From Paratinospora sagittata (Eukaryota > Streptophyta > Magnoliopsida > Ranunculales > Menispermaceae), in the NCBI GenBank assembly GCA_035771175.1, contig CM069603.1:25892286-25956285 (forward strand): 64,000 bases of DNA, given 5' to 3'. Under the pieces are notes generated by a model. That model did no database searches, had not been told where the DNA came from, and saw only the letters and a list, made by a program, of their open reading frames with translations. The position numbers and the translations under genes are program-made. Each line of letters opens with the position of its first letter. The stretch's first letter is position 1. This document shows, in pieces, positions 20,531-32,426 of this stretch.

Positions 20531-21882
20531 TGTGGTGACCCCCACCCCGGACCACCAACTCCATAGGAGATGGCGTGCGGAATGCCGAGGCAGGACCCCC
20601 GGCGTAGGCATTTTTAACCACCTCTCAACCCACATGAGGTGGTTGAGACCCTACAAGCCTTATCCCAAACTGCGTCATAACCTAAAAGGTACCTGTACAA
20701 TTCTACCATCCCTAATAATTAATCAAGACAAAAGAATAAATCCACAATAAATACAATACATAAACCGTTCAGTCCATCTAAACCAAAATACACAAGAAAA
20801 GTCTCCAAAACCATGGGTACAAAACCGTCACATGTCCTCATGGTCTATCTACTAAAGGCCCAACTCACTATGCTACAAAATGCGGTAAGTATTATATTTA
20901 CATAGTTCAAATATGAATACATCATAAATTAAAAACATGGTTCACACAAAAGTGCCTCCTTACTCATGTTGAGGCCTAAACTCTAGCGCCGGCAAGGTCC
21001 TCAAGGAATAACCACTCCCTTGTCCTTATCTTAAACAGAAGGACCTGAAACGGGAAGAACCAGAGTGAGCCAATAGTACCCAGTGAATAGATTTTAGATA
21101 TGCCATCAATACTCATCAATAAAATCCATGTATGCATGTCAATGTGTAGAATGATTAAAAGCTTGTAACACATAAATATCCAGCATTTATAAATAAGGTT
21201 TAATGCGTGTCATTTTGGGATCCACATTCCATATTCATTAGAGCTAATAGTCCACGTCTATTTCGCTGTGCCGTTCCTTCCCCAATCATGTTCACTTGGG
21301 ATTAATAGTCCACATCTATTTCACCGTGCCGTTCTTTCCCAAATACATCCATTCCAAAACCTCCTGTAATAAGGTCAAGTCTCCCTATTAGCGAGATAGG
21401 TGAGGCAAACCAAAGTCATAAGGTTTTTTTCACATCATGTGTCATTCAAATAATTAAAATACATTTCATGCTTTCAAACATACAACATATAATTGATATG
21501 AAGACATAAAAGATTTAAACATAAATGAAGTTTGCTCACAACCAAGCCTCGCGAGAGTATCTATCCACACACATTGCAACTCAAAACTGAATCAACCAAG
21601 TAAGATCCTAAAATATTCACCAATTCCCATACACACATCAATTTCCATGCTCAACCACATAGACATTGCACACCATACATAATCATTCACCATATATTGA
21701 CAATAGGACTATACTTCATCTAATTATAACATACATCACTATTCTCATGCCATAGCCCCCAATGCCTAATTCACACTTACAATTCATCAATTTAATCATA
21801 AATACTAATTTTATATCTTTACGCATATCCATGCCCAACTAGAGATCAAGCCAACATGTAGGTCAAAATCCATGACATGATC
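20531..21882 (-). mobile_element. T2 solo LTR, left part (chromovirus type)
   Basis: The minus-strand LTR ends with the complement of TGTGGTGACCCCC at 20531. With its other part at 37662-39387 it forms a 3078-bp solo LTR. The flanking duplication AAAGG is exact (20526-20530 and 39388-39392). The host is the A1 3' UTR, and T1 has inserted into T2 at 21883. Confidence 0.9.
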
Positions 21883-22466
21883 TGTAATACCCTGAAAATT
21901 TTGAGGATATTTACGTAATTTTAACCCTAAGGGCATTTTTGTAATTTTACACATCAAATTGAAATGGACTCATGTGTGACATGTGTCAACTTTGAAACAT
22001 TATAAAATACATTTTGAAGTGAATTGTGTCAAGAACGAGGGAAAACGGATCCTTGATGAGACTGAACGTGTATAATAACGATACGTACTTATTTTAGTCA
22101 AATTATACAAAAACGTAATCAAATCGACCTCATTTCAAAAACCTGACTTCACGGATGAGTTCGAAGCGCTAAAAAACCATTAAGGACCCAGTTATGTGAT
22201 TTTTGGACATCAAATTGGGATAGTGGTATAACACATGCGTGTGTATGGCCCACATACATACATGGCATGTATATGCAGGAATGGACATGTGAGAAGCAAC
22301 ACTTTCCTTCATCACCTCGTTCTTTTTCGGTGACATTCCTTGATTTCATCTTATTAAATCAACCCAAAATTAACACTAGGGCTCTCTAATTTCTTTCCTT
22401 ACATATATGATCTCCTTAATAAAAATTTAGGAAACTCCAAACTTCATGAAAAACCTAACCTTATGA

Positions 22467-22474
22467 TATAAATA
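22467..22474 (+). promoter_or_regulatory. TATA box of the T1 5' LTR
   Basis: TATAAATA in ATGATATAAATATAAAG is followed about 30 nt later by a CT-rich, leader-like stretch. The 3' LTR keeps TATAAATG at 33012-33019. Confidence 0.65.
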
Positions 22475-22582
22475 TAAAGATCATTCTCAGTCGCCACACC
22501 CATCACCACTGTCATCTCTCTCTTTCTCTCTTTCCAGCAATAGAAGCACGCCAGAAACACGCTGGAAATAAGCAACAAGACG

Positions 22583-22590
22583 AAGGTAAG
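22583..22590 (+). other. Candidate 5' splice site in the T1 leader
   Basis: AAG|GTAAG, intron start at 22586, about 90 nt downstream of the expected transcription start. Equivalent sites lie in T2, T3 and T5. A possible acceptor TTTTATAG ends at 25295, immediately before the gag ATG. Confidence 0.4.
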
Positions 22591-23670
22591 CATCTCCTTC
22601 CTTCCTTCCTTTCTTCTTTTTGTCCGTGATGCCCTATTTTAGTTTGTACGTTGTAGCAACAGCAGCAGCGGCGCTTCTGCAATCAGCGTGTTTCTAGCTA
22701 CCCCTCTTCTCCCCACTGCCCCTCACTTCTTCGTCCCTTTATTTCTCTTTCCTTTCTTAACCCTTTCTCCTTTCTCACTTCTTCTGTCTCCTCCTCTTCT
22801 TTATCTTCTCCTTCCCTATTTCTTCCCGCCACCACTACCTACAAGTACCAATGCCTTTCAAGACACCTTACTCACCACCAACATACATATATCACATTAT
22901 ACTATATATATATAGTATAATGTTTTAAATGCATGCACTGTTTATATTATTAAAACCCACCACCGCCAACCACTTCTCTACTATATAGATTATATATATA
23001 TATATATTGGTAGTATATATATATATACATCTTGTTGTTACCCAACGCAGCCTGCAACTCTCTTGAGTTGCTCAATTATAAAATGTATATATATATATAT
23101 ATACATATGTATATACATATATCTTAGTTATATGAGCAATATATATATTTGGGTAGGTACATGTGACTAATTCAAATGTAATACACATGTATAGGTTGAG
23201 GACGTACGTTACGCACCAAGAATTTTGACAACAACGAACTGCACGCGTAACAGGAGAAGAAGATTCTTTGTCTTTACAATGTTTTATTTCGATATATAAA
23301 TAGGAACATTAATTAATTAGACTTATAGATTACTCGTGCATGCTTATCTTATATGATTCTACATATACCATGACGTAGTTGTTGACCAAGATGAGATGTG
23401 CAGTGCATGAATTGTTGTCTCGAGCGGATGTTGGACACGTCTAATTCATATGTAAATTATAATGCTTGATGACAAAACATATGACCTGTGAATAATAACA
23501 TGATTGTTATAATAAAGCTTATGTGTGACTATCATTATATCTGCCATCATGAAATGATACCATGCGTAGTGAATTTTGAACATATTCTATGAGTTTGATT
23601 CATATCATATTTATGTTGTGTGTATAGTGTGACATCATTAAAGAACACGATTAAGATCAGAATCACACAT

Positions 23671-23785
23671 ATGGGGCAGTTATTCTAAGGAATATTGCCG
23701 ATGACTGTTATGGGGCAGTTATTCTAATGAATATCGCCAACATTTATTATGGGGCAGTTATTTATCATGAATATCGCCAACAAGT
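23671..23785 (+). repeat. Three 39-bp hairpin repeats, only in the T1 5' LTR
   Basis: Units start at 23671, 23710 and 23749. Each contains GGCAGTTATTC and GAATATTGCC-like arms that form an imperfect inverted repeat. The 3' LTR has about 240 bp less at this point (near 34080), so the array was lost there or gained here. Confidence 0.85.
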
Positions 23786-24548
23786 TTCCTATTTTGGGTA
23801 GTGCCACCCGGGGTTTGATTACCTAAAGGTACATGATTTGGAGCGGGATGGATTTTTCGACTCAAACAATCAAATGTTGCATCGATTAATTTGTGAAACT
23901 TGTTGCAATGTTCTTATGTATATATCCTAATAAAATGTTGTGAATAGTTTTAAATGACCCACTAGGCTTTCAAGCTCACCCCTATTTTTCACATGCAGCT
24001 ACTTAATAGAATAAAATTGTGAGTTAGTGATGAAGTTCAGAGTAGTAGGGGTGGTTTAATTATTTGGTTAGTATTGTGGTGGCGGGGCTGAATATTTTTA
24101 TTTGTTTTTAAAATTTTATTATTTAAATGGGTTGTATTGACAATCAAAATTTTAGTAAACATTATTACAGATAGTAAAGACCTTGTAGTTTATTTCACGT
24201 GTGAATGCCTTGGACTTGAATTTGTTGCTTTAAATTGGTGAATATCTTCAAATGTTAGGTCCACAAATAATGGACAAGTGTAAAGACTCTCATCTTTCAA
24301 TATGAAAATTTGTATAGTGGAAGCATATGGTCCTTGGTATGGAAATTGAAAGGGAAATCATGAATCTTAACTTGTGACTTTATTTTGAATATAAATGGAA
24401 TTATTAAAACTTTCTGTCTGTGTAAAGATTTTGGGGTTAAGATAGATGGATACAACTCATGCCTCGATTTTCAGTGATTTTTGCGATAAAATCAAAATAT
24501 TTATTATTTTTACTGGAAATTTAAGTGTTGAAAAATTGGGGTGTGATA

Positions 24549-25295
24549 GATTAGTGTCAGAAAGTTGGTATCAAATCTTTATGGGAATAGTGTCCAACTT
24601 GAGCTAGATGAATATACCAATTATAAACCTTATAACATAACATCGAGAATGAAAGTACAGTGGGTCCAATAAATTAAAAACTTTTAGGACATAGGTTAAA
24701 GATGAGAACTCGTACAAAAACTATTTGGTTAGAATCTGAGATCAGGATGAATCTTCTATTCTTGGTTCCAAAGCGGTATGGAAAGTGGAGAAATTTAAGG
24801 GTATTTGAGGAGTCTTGAACTTGGAGACTAGCAGCCCATGTTTGATGAATGACTAACAACTCTGGACGAGCTTGTATCACTACATTCAACTGGTCTGGGA
24901 CAGCTTGGGCATAGTGGGTACCTGGGAAGCCTTAGTTGGTAGGACATTTGCACATTGTTTGGGTGTGTTGAGGTTTCTTTGTGGAAGCTTATGTCGCCAG
25001 GCTAGAGTGGTATGGGACACTTGAATATGAAGGGTATAAGTGAAAGTATGGGAATTTCATTATACCGTTGTTGTGTGGTGTGTTGTTTGTTTGTTTGTCT
25101 GCCTGTCTTATTTACATGTATCAAATCCAAATCTTGTACCATGTGACAATCATGGATTGTAAAAATCTTATAAAACCTAGAAACTGAACCAATAGGATCA
25201 TTTTATTTACGAGAACTTAGAATTATGAATCTGGAGTCACCCTAAACGAAAATAATTATCTCATGTAGTAGTAAAGATGGGTTGTAATTTTATAG
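24549..25295 (+). other. T1 leader with primer-binding site
   Basis: TGGTATCAAATC at 24566-24577 is a decayed methionine-type primer site, 17 nt from the LTR end. The rest is AT-rich leader with a short TTTG repeat near 25085 and no ORF on the plus strand above background. It ends TTTTATAG at the gag ATG. Confidence 0.7.
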
Positions 25296-26450
25296 ATGGT
25301 TGCACCTCGAAGAAGAAACACAAGGTCTGTGGGTGATCTCATGAGGAACACTGAGCCAGTTGTACAGACACAACCGACACCTGAACCTCAGCCGACGGAG
25401 CAAGAACATACAAATCTGACAGCTAATGTTGACTCTACTAGAGCAGAGAATGTTCGACCTACAGCAGTTCCAACCTGTGGAATTGTTTTGGGACCAGAGA
25501 TGATGGCAAAATTTGTGAGACAAGTAGTGGAACAGGTGGCCAGACAAATGCCTCAACCCCAACTAAATCCAACAATTGTAGTGCAGAATGAACCAGGAGC
25601 TCGAAGCACCAGGAGGCATGAAGAAAAGGAATGGGCTGATCAATTGAGGGATTTACACCGTATGCATCCTTCTAAATTTGAAGGAAAACCAAATTCAAGG
25701 GAAGTCGACAAGTGGTTTCAGGAGGTAAAGGAAAACTTAGAAGTCCTTGGAGTGACTGGCCCAAAAATGGTGGCGATTGTAGCTCACCAAATCATAGGTG
25801 AAGCCAAACATTGGCGGAGAATGGTAAAAAAAAGTCCTACAGTGGACGTGAACACTATGACCTGGACAACTTTTGAGGAGATGTTTTATGATAAATTATT
25901 CCCCAAGGTGAACAGAAAAGAATTACAATCTGAATTTGTGAGGCTAACACAGAAGAACATGATAGTGGCGAAGTATGAGGCTAAGTTTACTGAACTTTCC
26001 AAATTTGCTCCTGAACTGGTAGTTAATGAACAAATGAAAGCTAGTAGATTCGTAGAGGGTCTCAGGATGAAAATTAGAAAGGTGGTTGTTCCTATGAATC
26101 TGGAGACTTATAAAGATGTCGTTGAACAAGCTTTTTTGGTAGAGAGATAATTGAACCTGCAAGAGGCAATATGAAACATAAACAAAAGGCCTCAAGGACA
26201 TAATTTTGATTACCATGGTAATCACAACAAGAGGCAAAATTTGAATAACTTTGGTGGCAATGGTAATAATTGGAACATGAACAAATCCAACAATGGGAAC
26301 CAGTGGAACAATATTCGTCCACTCCAACAGAATAAAGATCAAGTAGTAGCCAAAAGACTTTGCTTCAAATGCAACCGACCTTGTCATTGGGCACAGAACT
26401 GCATTATACAAGGGTCTCGACAATTTGTTTTGTCCTGGCAACTGGCAGAA
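25296..26450 (+). pseudogene. T1 gag (Tekay-type), with zinc knuckle
   Basis: The ATG at 25296 opens 284 codons to a TAA at 26148-26150. Residues about 1-100 are Thr/Pro/Gln-rich. About 105-285 form the Ty3-gypsy gag capsid region (FEGKP, DKWFQEV, TWTTFEEMFYDKLFP, VAKYEAKFTELSKFAP). In the same frame, past the TAA and a TGA near 26172, an Asn/Gly-rich linker leads to a CX2CX4HX4C knuckle at about 26361-26402 (CFKCNRPCHWAQNC), with Cys in place of the usual Gly before His. Both stops fit C-to-T changes. A frameshift near 26430 passes into protease. Confidence 0.85.
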
Positions 26451-27045
26451 AAAAAACAATGTGCAAGGAAGATATCAAGCCAATCATCCAAGTCAGAATC
26501 AGAATCAAACCCAAAACCAAAATCAAGGCAATGTCTTTGCAATGACTGAAGGAATTCTTGAGCTAGAGGTTGGTACAAACGAAATAGTAGAAGGTACTTT
26601 CATCTTATTTCATGTTTTAGCTAAGGTTTTGTTTGATTCTGGAGCATCAAGGTCCTTTATTTATGAAAACTTAGCCAAAAAACTACAACTTTCCACTGTG
26701 CCTTTATCTATTGTTATGAAGGTTTCTACACCAATAGGAGTAAACGTTTCAACAACTGAAAAATGTAGTTGTGACCTTAGAATTAATGATAAGTTGATTT
26801 CAGCTGAATTGATTATTCTACCCATTAATGATTATGATGTAATCTTGGGTATGGATTGGTTATCTGAGTACCAAGCCCAGATCGATTGCCTTCGAAAGAA
26901 GATTACTTTAAGGTTACCTTCTCGAGAGCAGTTGAAAATCTATGGGGATAGAAACAAAGTCTCGAGGAATATCATGTCCGCACTTCTCGAATCTGTGAAT
27001 CAAAAAGAGGAATTCAAAGCCCTAATAGAAGTTGAGCTTCCCTGA
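26425..27045 (+). pseudogene. T1 aspartic protease
   Basis: The frame continues from gag after a shift. A Gln/Asn-rich linker leads to the protease core with the active site LFDSGASRSFI at about 26632-26664, and the ILGMDWLS element at about 26844-26867, which marks the end of the protease fold and the start of the RT linker. It ends with a stop at 27043-27045. In an intact element it would be part of one gag-pro-pol polyprotein and cut it into mature parts. Confidence 0.85.
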
Positions 27046-27086
27046 GAAATTTAGAAGAGATCTTGGTGGTTTGAGACTTTCCTGAA

Positions 27087-27548
27087 GTGTTTCCCGAAGA
27101 ATTACCTGGATTACCTCCTAAGCGGGAAGTAGAGTTCAAAATTGAACTGCACCCTGGAACAGACCCCATAGCCATGTTACCCTACAGAGTGGCCCTTGGC
27201 AAATTAATAGAACTAATGACTCAGCTTGATGATCTTAGCGCGAAGGAATTTATCCAGCCGAGCAAATTACCAAAGGGAGCACCGATATTGTTTGTCAAAA
27301 AGAAAGATGGGTCGATGAAACTGTGTCTTGACTACAAAAAATTAAATCAAGTCACAGTCAAGAACAAGTACCCCTTACCAAGAATAGATGATTTGTTCGA
27401 TCAACTGAAGGGAGCAACTTGTGTTTCCAAGATCAACCTAAGGTTCGACTATCACCAACTTAGAATCAAAGAGTCAGACATATCGAAGACGGCATCAGGA
27501 CTAGGTATGGACACTTTGAATTTAGAGTCATGCCATTTGAAGAGTTGA
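27087..27548 (+). pseudogene. T1 reverse transcriptase, N-terminal part only
   Basis: The frame begins at [10 protein letters not shown], the usual RT entry, and holds the finger/palm elements [19 protein letters not shown] and [14 protein letters not shown] frameshift near 27505 leads to the segment ending VMPF. There the sequence jumps to the RNase H start (LKRRLTTPP) at about 27545. The palm with the catalytic Y-x-D-D motif, the thumb and the connection are deleted, so no RT activity is possible. Most RT-based classification would miss this element. Confidence 0.85.
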
Positions 27549-27930
27549 AGAGACGATTGACCACACCCCCAATATTGATCACACCTACAAGCGGAGTCGG
27601 TTATGTCATTTACACTGATGCTTCTAGGAATGGTCTTGGTGTTGTTCTAATGCAGGAGGGTAAGTGGTTGCTTATGCTTTTAGGCAACTGAAGACTCATG
27701 AACAGAATTATCCAACTCATGATTTAGAATTGGTTGCTATTGTATTTGCCTTAAAGATATGGAGACACCATCTTTATGGAGAGAAATTTGATCTATACTC
27801 TGATCATAAGAGTTTAAAGTACATTTATACTCAAAAGGAGTTAAATTTGAGGCAAAGGAGATGGATGGAATTTCTGAAAGATTATGATTTTCAGTTGCAT
27901 TATCACCTAGGGAAAGCCAATGTGGTTGCA
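27549..27930 (+). pseudogene. T1 RNase H, interrupted
   Basis: IYTDASRNGLG (first catalytic Asp) lies at about 27610-27642. A one-base loss near 27668 shifts the frame to [15 protein letters not shown] and [11 protein letters not shown] at 27720-27830, then [15 protein letters not shown]. At 27930 the solo LTR T5 splits the conserved motif that ends the RNase H domain. The frame resumes at 30645 on the same codon phase once the 5-bp duplication is discounted. Confidence 0.9.
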
Positions 27931-30644
27931 TGTCACGACCCACTATCTGTGACATCTTGGCCGGACCGGAACCCTGTGTACATCCTCCCTCGACATACAA
28001 GCGTCCCGATAAGCCTTCTAACACATACCATAATCCCCAAATACAAAACAATAAACACATAGACATAATATAAGATCATCATATAAAACATATTTAAAAA
28101 TGACAACCCGAAAATTTTTCTCCAAGTCCCTAGTGTTCAAAAGTACAAAATATACTTAACCATAAGCACAAACCCATCTAAATGTTAAGTATAATCATTA
28201 GGTGTTACATAGTACAATTTATCAAAATAAATTGCGGAAAAGTACTAAACACCTACGTCAACGACAGTACGGGAACGCTTCACAACTAAGCTTTCCTTTT
28301 CCCCCTCCTATCAGATCCTAAAAAGATAAGGATGAGGGGTGAGCTACAACAAGCTCAGTAAATGTTCTATACAATTACCAACATATATATGCATTTAAGT
28401 AAAACATTGCAAGAATCATTAAAACCATTTAAATAATCATGGGTGTAAGCAATATTAAATACATGCCAATATAATGTATCATGTCATAAACAAAACACTG
28501 CATACCATTTTATAAACATGCACATGCAACCTAACACCTCCTAAGTAAGAATCAATACAAGGGCCATGTGCGTGTGAAACCCATGCCTGATCGACTTCTT
28601 ACCCGTATCTATCAGAATTCCTATGGATTGTATGAACCATAGGATTCACCCACCAAGACAAGTACCATGTCTAGGCGAATCCTACCATACACAACCTATA
28701 AAAATCCTTTGTAAGATCAACAATTGAGGATTCCCGGTCGCCCCAATGGGATTCCATAAGAAATCCCAAGCTTAGGGAATGCACATAACTCAACTGCTTT
28801 CCCAACTGACTATGCTAAAATACAGTTCATGAATTCAATAAATCATGCATACTACATTATACAAGCATTTAAACATTTTATACTACAATGCTACATATAG
28901 AATTCACAAGTAAAAGAAACAATCACAACTTGATTGGCTAGACCTAGCCAACCAATTTCTAATTCCAAGAAGCACTAGGATGCCACAATCACCCAATGCA
29001 ACTCAATCCCCAATTGGCTTGTTTGGTTAACTGAGATTAATTCACAAAGCCTGAATCATACACGGTTTATGGAAAAACTGAAAATCAGTCCAAGTGTGAA
29101 AATCAACCATGTTTAAACTCAAATCAAATGCCAATTAAGATTCTAAAATAGTCCTACACATGAGCCAATCCCATAATGCCCAATTCAACCATTTTATACC
29201 CAATTAACCCACATTTAACCAAATTGAATGCAATAGGTTGATCCAAGCACTATAATACGTGGCATTCAATCATAATTAGGGTTAATTAGACTAATTACAT
29301 GTCAATTTCATCAATTGACCTCAATTGGGTCAAAATCCCCAAATTTGGGCAAATCCTCAAATTCATGGCCTAGGCCAAATTGCACTACACCTAGGGTTTC
29401 CAGCCATCAAGATCAGTAAATTGAACCACCATAACACCACATTTACCCATTCGATCAACATATATGGCATGCAACTTGAATGGAAAACCCTAAGTCCATA
29501 ACCTAGGTCGAGGTCAAATACATGGCTAAACATTAATTACACCCTAATTCAATGCATTGTTCAGATGTAACAAACTACGAAAAGAAATATCCAATAACTA
29601 ATTTAACCTTTCAAATTTAATAACATCAAGAGACAAACCTTCTGTCGAAAATTGAGCTAAATCCAATGGTAGATCAAAGGGATATGCCTCATTGATTAAG
29701 ACAGCTCCAACTGAACAATTTCTCCTCTTCTGCTGGAAATACTTGAATTCAGACAATTATATCTCCCAAAGTGCTCAACCAGTCAAAATCGTAACCGTTC
29801 ATAATGGAACACGTTCAGTTGTGAACCATCTGATGAAGTATCACATCCATCCATGGTAGATTTAGGAGATCAATCAGTTTGATCTAAACTGTGGGAGAAA
29901 TCTAGATTTTCCAACCAGCTGTGCTTTAGAGGTTATATCTCTCAGAAGAAAACTCCAATCAAGATCTCCACCGACCAGAATGAAGAACCATAAGAGACTA
30001 ACTTCCTGGAAAATGTTCAGCTTGATCTGACCACGAATCTAAGAGATCAACCCTCTGATCAAAATGTTGCTAAGACTTTCTTTCAAGCAAGTTCCTCTCT
30101 CTTTCTCTTCTCTTCTTTTCTCTCAACCTTGCTCTCACAAAAACATCCCCAAAGGAAGAAAATGAGAGATTGAGACACATGTTACACCCACATGCACCCA
30201 TTTCGCCAAGTGTTTGTCATGCTCCAACACCATGCCAAGTGTTTGCTCAAGGGCTCATTTGTTAGCCCCATGGCCTTTACCCAATCACAACCTCACATGT
30301 GAGTTGTTAACCAATCCACCAATTCCAACAATTCCATCATTTTTTTCATTTATTTAATCAATACATGCCCATTTCAAATCATGTTACAATTGGCCCCATT
30401 ATACAATTAATAACACATATATTAATATTAATATGTCACTATTAATATATTACTTTAGTGATGTGTATTATTATCACTATCAATGCCATTAGTACATAAA
30501 TGACAATATTAATAATGATAATTCTCTAAAATAGCATGCAAAGACACTTGAACCAACTCGCGTCGAGCATCAAATACGTATACGTATACATATACGGGTA
30601 CTCTACAGGTCATGATGATATCATCCTAAGGTACGGGCGTTACA
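27931..30644 (-). mobile_element. T5 solo LTR (chromovirus type), inserted in the T1 RNase H
   Basis: A 2714-bp LTR in minus orientation, starting TGTAACGCCCGTACC at 30644 and ending GGGTCGTGACA at 27931. The flanking duplication TTGCA is exact (27926-27930 and 30645-30649). No internal region is present. A splice-donor-like AAG|GTTTGT lies on the minus strand with the intron starting at 29638. The frame that seems to start at 30536 is LTR read-through. Confidence 0.95.
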
Positions 30645-31830
30645 TTGCAGATGCTTTAAGTAGAAAATCTTATAAGAGCAATGGAGAAAAAACTCAGATG
30701 TACCAATTGATTGAAGATTATGATTTGGGCGTACAGAAAGGTGAAAACCATATCTTTTTGTATAATATGAGTTGCAAGCCAGATATACTACATCAAATTA
30801 AGGAAGGTCAAGCTCATGATAGAAAATTGATAAAATGGATGGCAGGTGCAAGAGCCAATAACAGAAATGCAGATTTCAAGATTGATTCAGAGGGGTTATT
30901 GAGGTTCATAGATCGAATTTGTGTACCCAGAATTGAGGAAATTAAAAAGATCTTATTTGATGAGGCACATCAGACTAAATACACTTTACATCCCGGTGGG
31001 GATAAGATGTACCAAAATTTGAAGAAAGACTACTAGTGGAAATGTATGAAGAGAGATGTAGCCAAATATGTGTCTAAATGCCTTACATGTCAGCAAGTTA
31101 AGGCTGAACATAAAAGGCCATCTGGATTGTTTCAACCTTTAGAAATCCCTGAATGGAAATGGGATAACGTAGCAATGGATTTTGTGGGAGCTCTTCCTAG
31201 AAATTAGAAAAGTGAGGATAAGGTTTGGGTAATTGTGGATCGACTTACTAAAGTCGCACACTTCTTACCTATTAAATCCACAGATTCGGTTACTAAACTG
31301 GGTGAGCTATATGTTAAAGAGATTGAGAAGCTACACGGAGTACCCAAATCGATAGTGTCAGCTAGAGATTCCTTATTCACATCTCAGTTCGGGCAGAACT
31401 TGCAGCGGGAATTAGGAACCAAATTAACCATGAGCACCGCTTAGACAGATGGTCAATCTGAAAAGGTTATTCAGATCTTAGAAGACATGTTGAGAGCTTG
31501 TGTACTAGATTTCAAGGGAAGTTGGTGTAAATACTTGTACTTAGCAGAGTTTGCTTATAACAAAAGTTACTAGGCAAGTATACAAATGGCTCCATATGAA
31601 GCCCTATATGGACAACCATGTAGGTCACCACTATGTTGGGCCGATTAGGAAGATAAAGTAGTTACAGGACCTGATATGATAAATGAGATGAATGAAAAAG
31701 TGAACTTGATCCAGAAAAGGCTAGTTATTGCACATAACAGGCAGAAGAGCTATGCAGATAAGAGGCGCCGACCTTTAGAGTTTAAAAAAGGTGATAAGGT
31801 ATTTCTGAGAATAAGCCCACAAAAGGCATC
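30645..31830 (+). pseudogene. T1 integrase with five amber stops
   Basis: After the end of RNase H comes an integrase. The N-terminal HHCC finger is at about 30960-31100 (an EAHQ and LHPGG pair, then KCLTCQQ). The catalytic core has WDNVAMDFVGALP (first Asp) and [14 protein letters not shown]. The second Asp motif reads SARDSLFTS, with an unusual Ala before RD. TDGQSE carries the Glu. In one frame TAG stops occur at 31034, 31205, 31442, 31571 and 31646. A short deletion precedes TDGQSE. A frameshift near 31825 leads into the C-terminal domain. Confidence 0.9.
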
Positions 31831-32214
31831 ATGAGGTTTGGTAAGAAAGGGAAATTATCGCCTCGGTTCATCAGTCCGTTCAAGATCAGTGATCGAATTG
31901 GGGAGAATACTTACAAACTAGACTTGCCAACTAGGTTATCAACCATCTACAACGTGTTCCATGTGTCGATGTTGCGAAAATATGAACCAGACCCTTCCCA
32001 CACCATTGATTGGAAAGAAGTAAAAGTACAAGCTGATGCCACTTATAAAGAAGGACCTTTAAAGATCATAGATTGGAAAGTTCATAGTTTGAGGAACAAA
32101 GACATTCCATTACTTAAGGTGTTGTGGAAGCATAATGAAGTCAAAGATGCCACTTGTGAACTTGAAAGTGAAGTGAAGGCCAAATATGCAGACTTATTTG
32201 AAAGAATGCTCTAG
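31831..32214 (+). pseudogene. T1 integrase C-terminus with chromodomain-like end
   Basis: The frame starts in the GKLSPRFI-x-PF motif typical of chromovirus integrase ends and continues NVFHVSMLRKY. A chromodomain-like segment follows (IPLLKVLWKHNEVKDATCELE) and the stop is at 32212-32214. The chromodomain Trp-Glu pair reads CELE instead of WELE, so a key aromatic residue is lost. This ending places T1 in the Tekay/Del branch. In the family, the domain targets integration to heterochromatin. Confidence 0.85.
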
Positions 32215-32426
32215 GTAATTAATAATATTCCATTCTATGTGTGTACTATCTATCTTTTCTTTAAACTCATCAAAAGATTGGTAATTTTGATAGACTGGAA
32301 ATAGAATATTTTCAACGTCTTAGGTTTCGAGATGCAACTGGTCAGTAGTGGAGAAAATTTAACATCATCAAGTAAGTAAGCTTAAACTTTAATTTTGAAA
32401 TGAAATTTCTTCTAAGGCGGGAAGGA
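32215..32426 (+). other. T1 3' untranslated region and polypurine tract
   Basis: AT-rich spacer ending TCTAAGGCGGGAAGGA (32411-32426), the tract before the 3' LTR start TGTAATACCC. T3 has a similar GGCGGGGGAAC block at 59652-59662. Confidence 0.75.

Larger units (their letters stand above)
21883..24548 (+). mobile_element. T1 5' LTR (Tekay/Del-type chromovirus)
   Basis: It starts TGTAATACCC and ends GGGGTGTGATA (CA decayed to TA). It is 2666 bp long and aligns with 32427-34304 plus 37120-37661. The flanking duplication is TGATC on the left and TGGTC on the right (4 of 5 bases). It holds a TATA box, a CT-rich leader, a 5' splice site and a 39-bp hairpin repeat that the 3' LTR lacks. Proline/leucine-rich frames such as 22688-22915 are translations of the CT-rich leader, not genes. 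Confidence 0.9.

Noticed and set aside
22688..22915. Leu/Pro/Phe-rich ORF, possible membrane protein (and its copy at 33148-33504).
   Set aside because: It is translation of a CT-rich LTR leader. The two copies differ in frame and end in TA repeats, with no conserved protein pattern.
30536..30644. Apparent N-terminal extension of the T1 integrase frame.
   Set aside because: This part belongs to the T5 solo LTR; the frame is open across the junction by chance.
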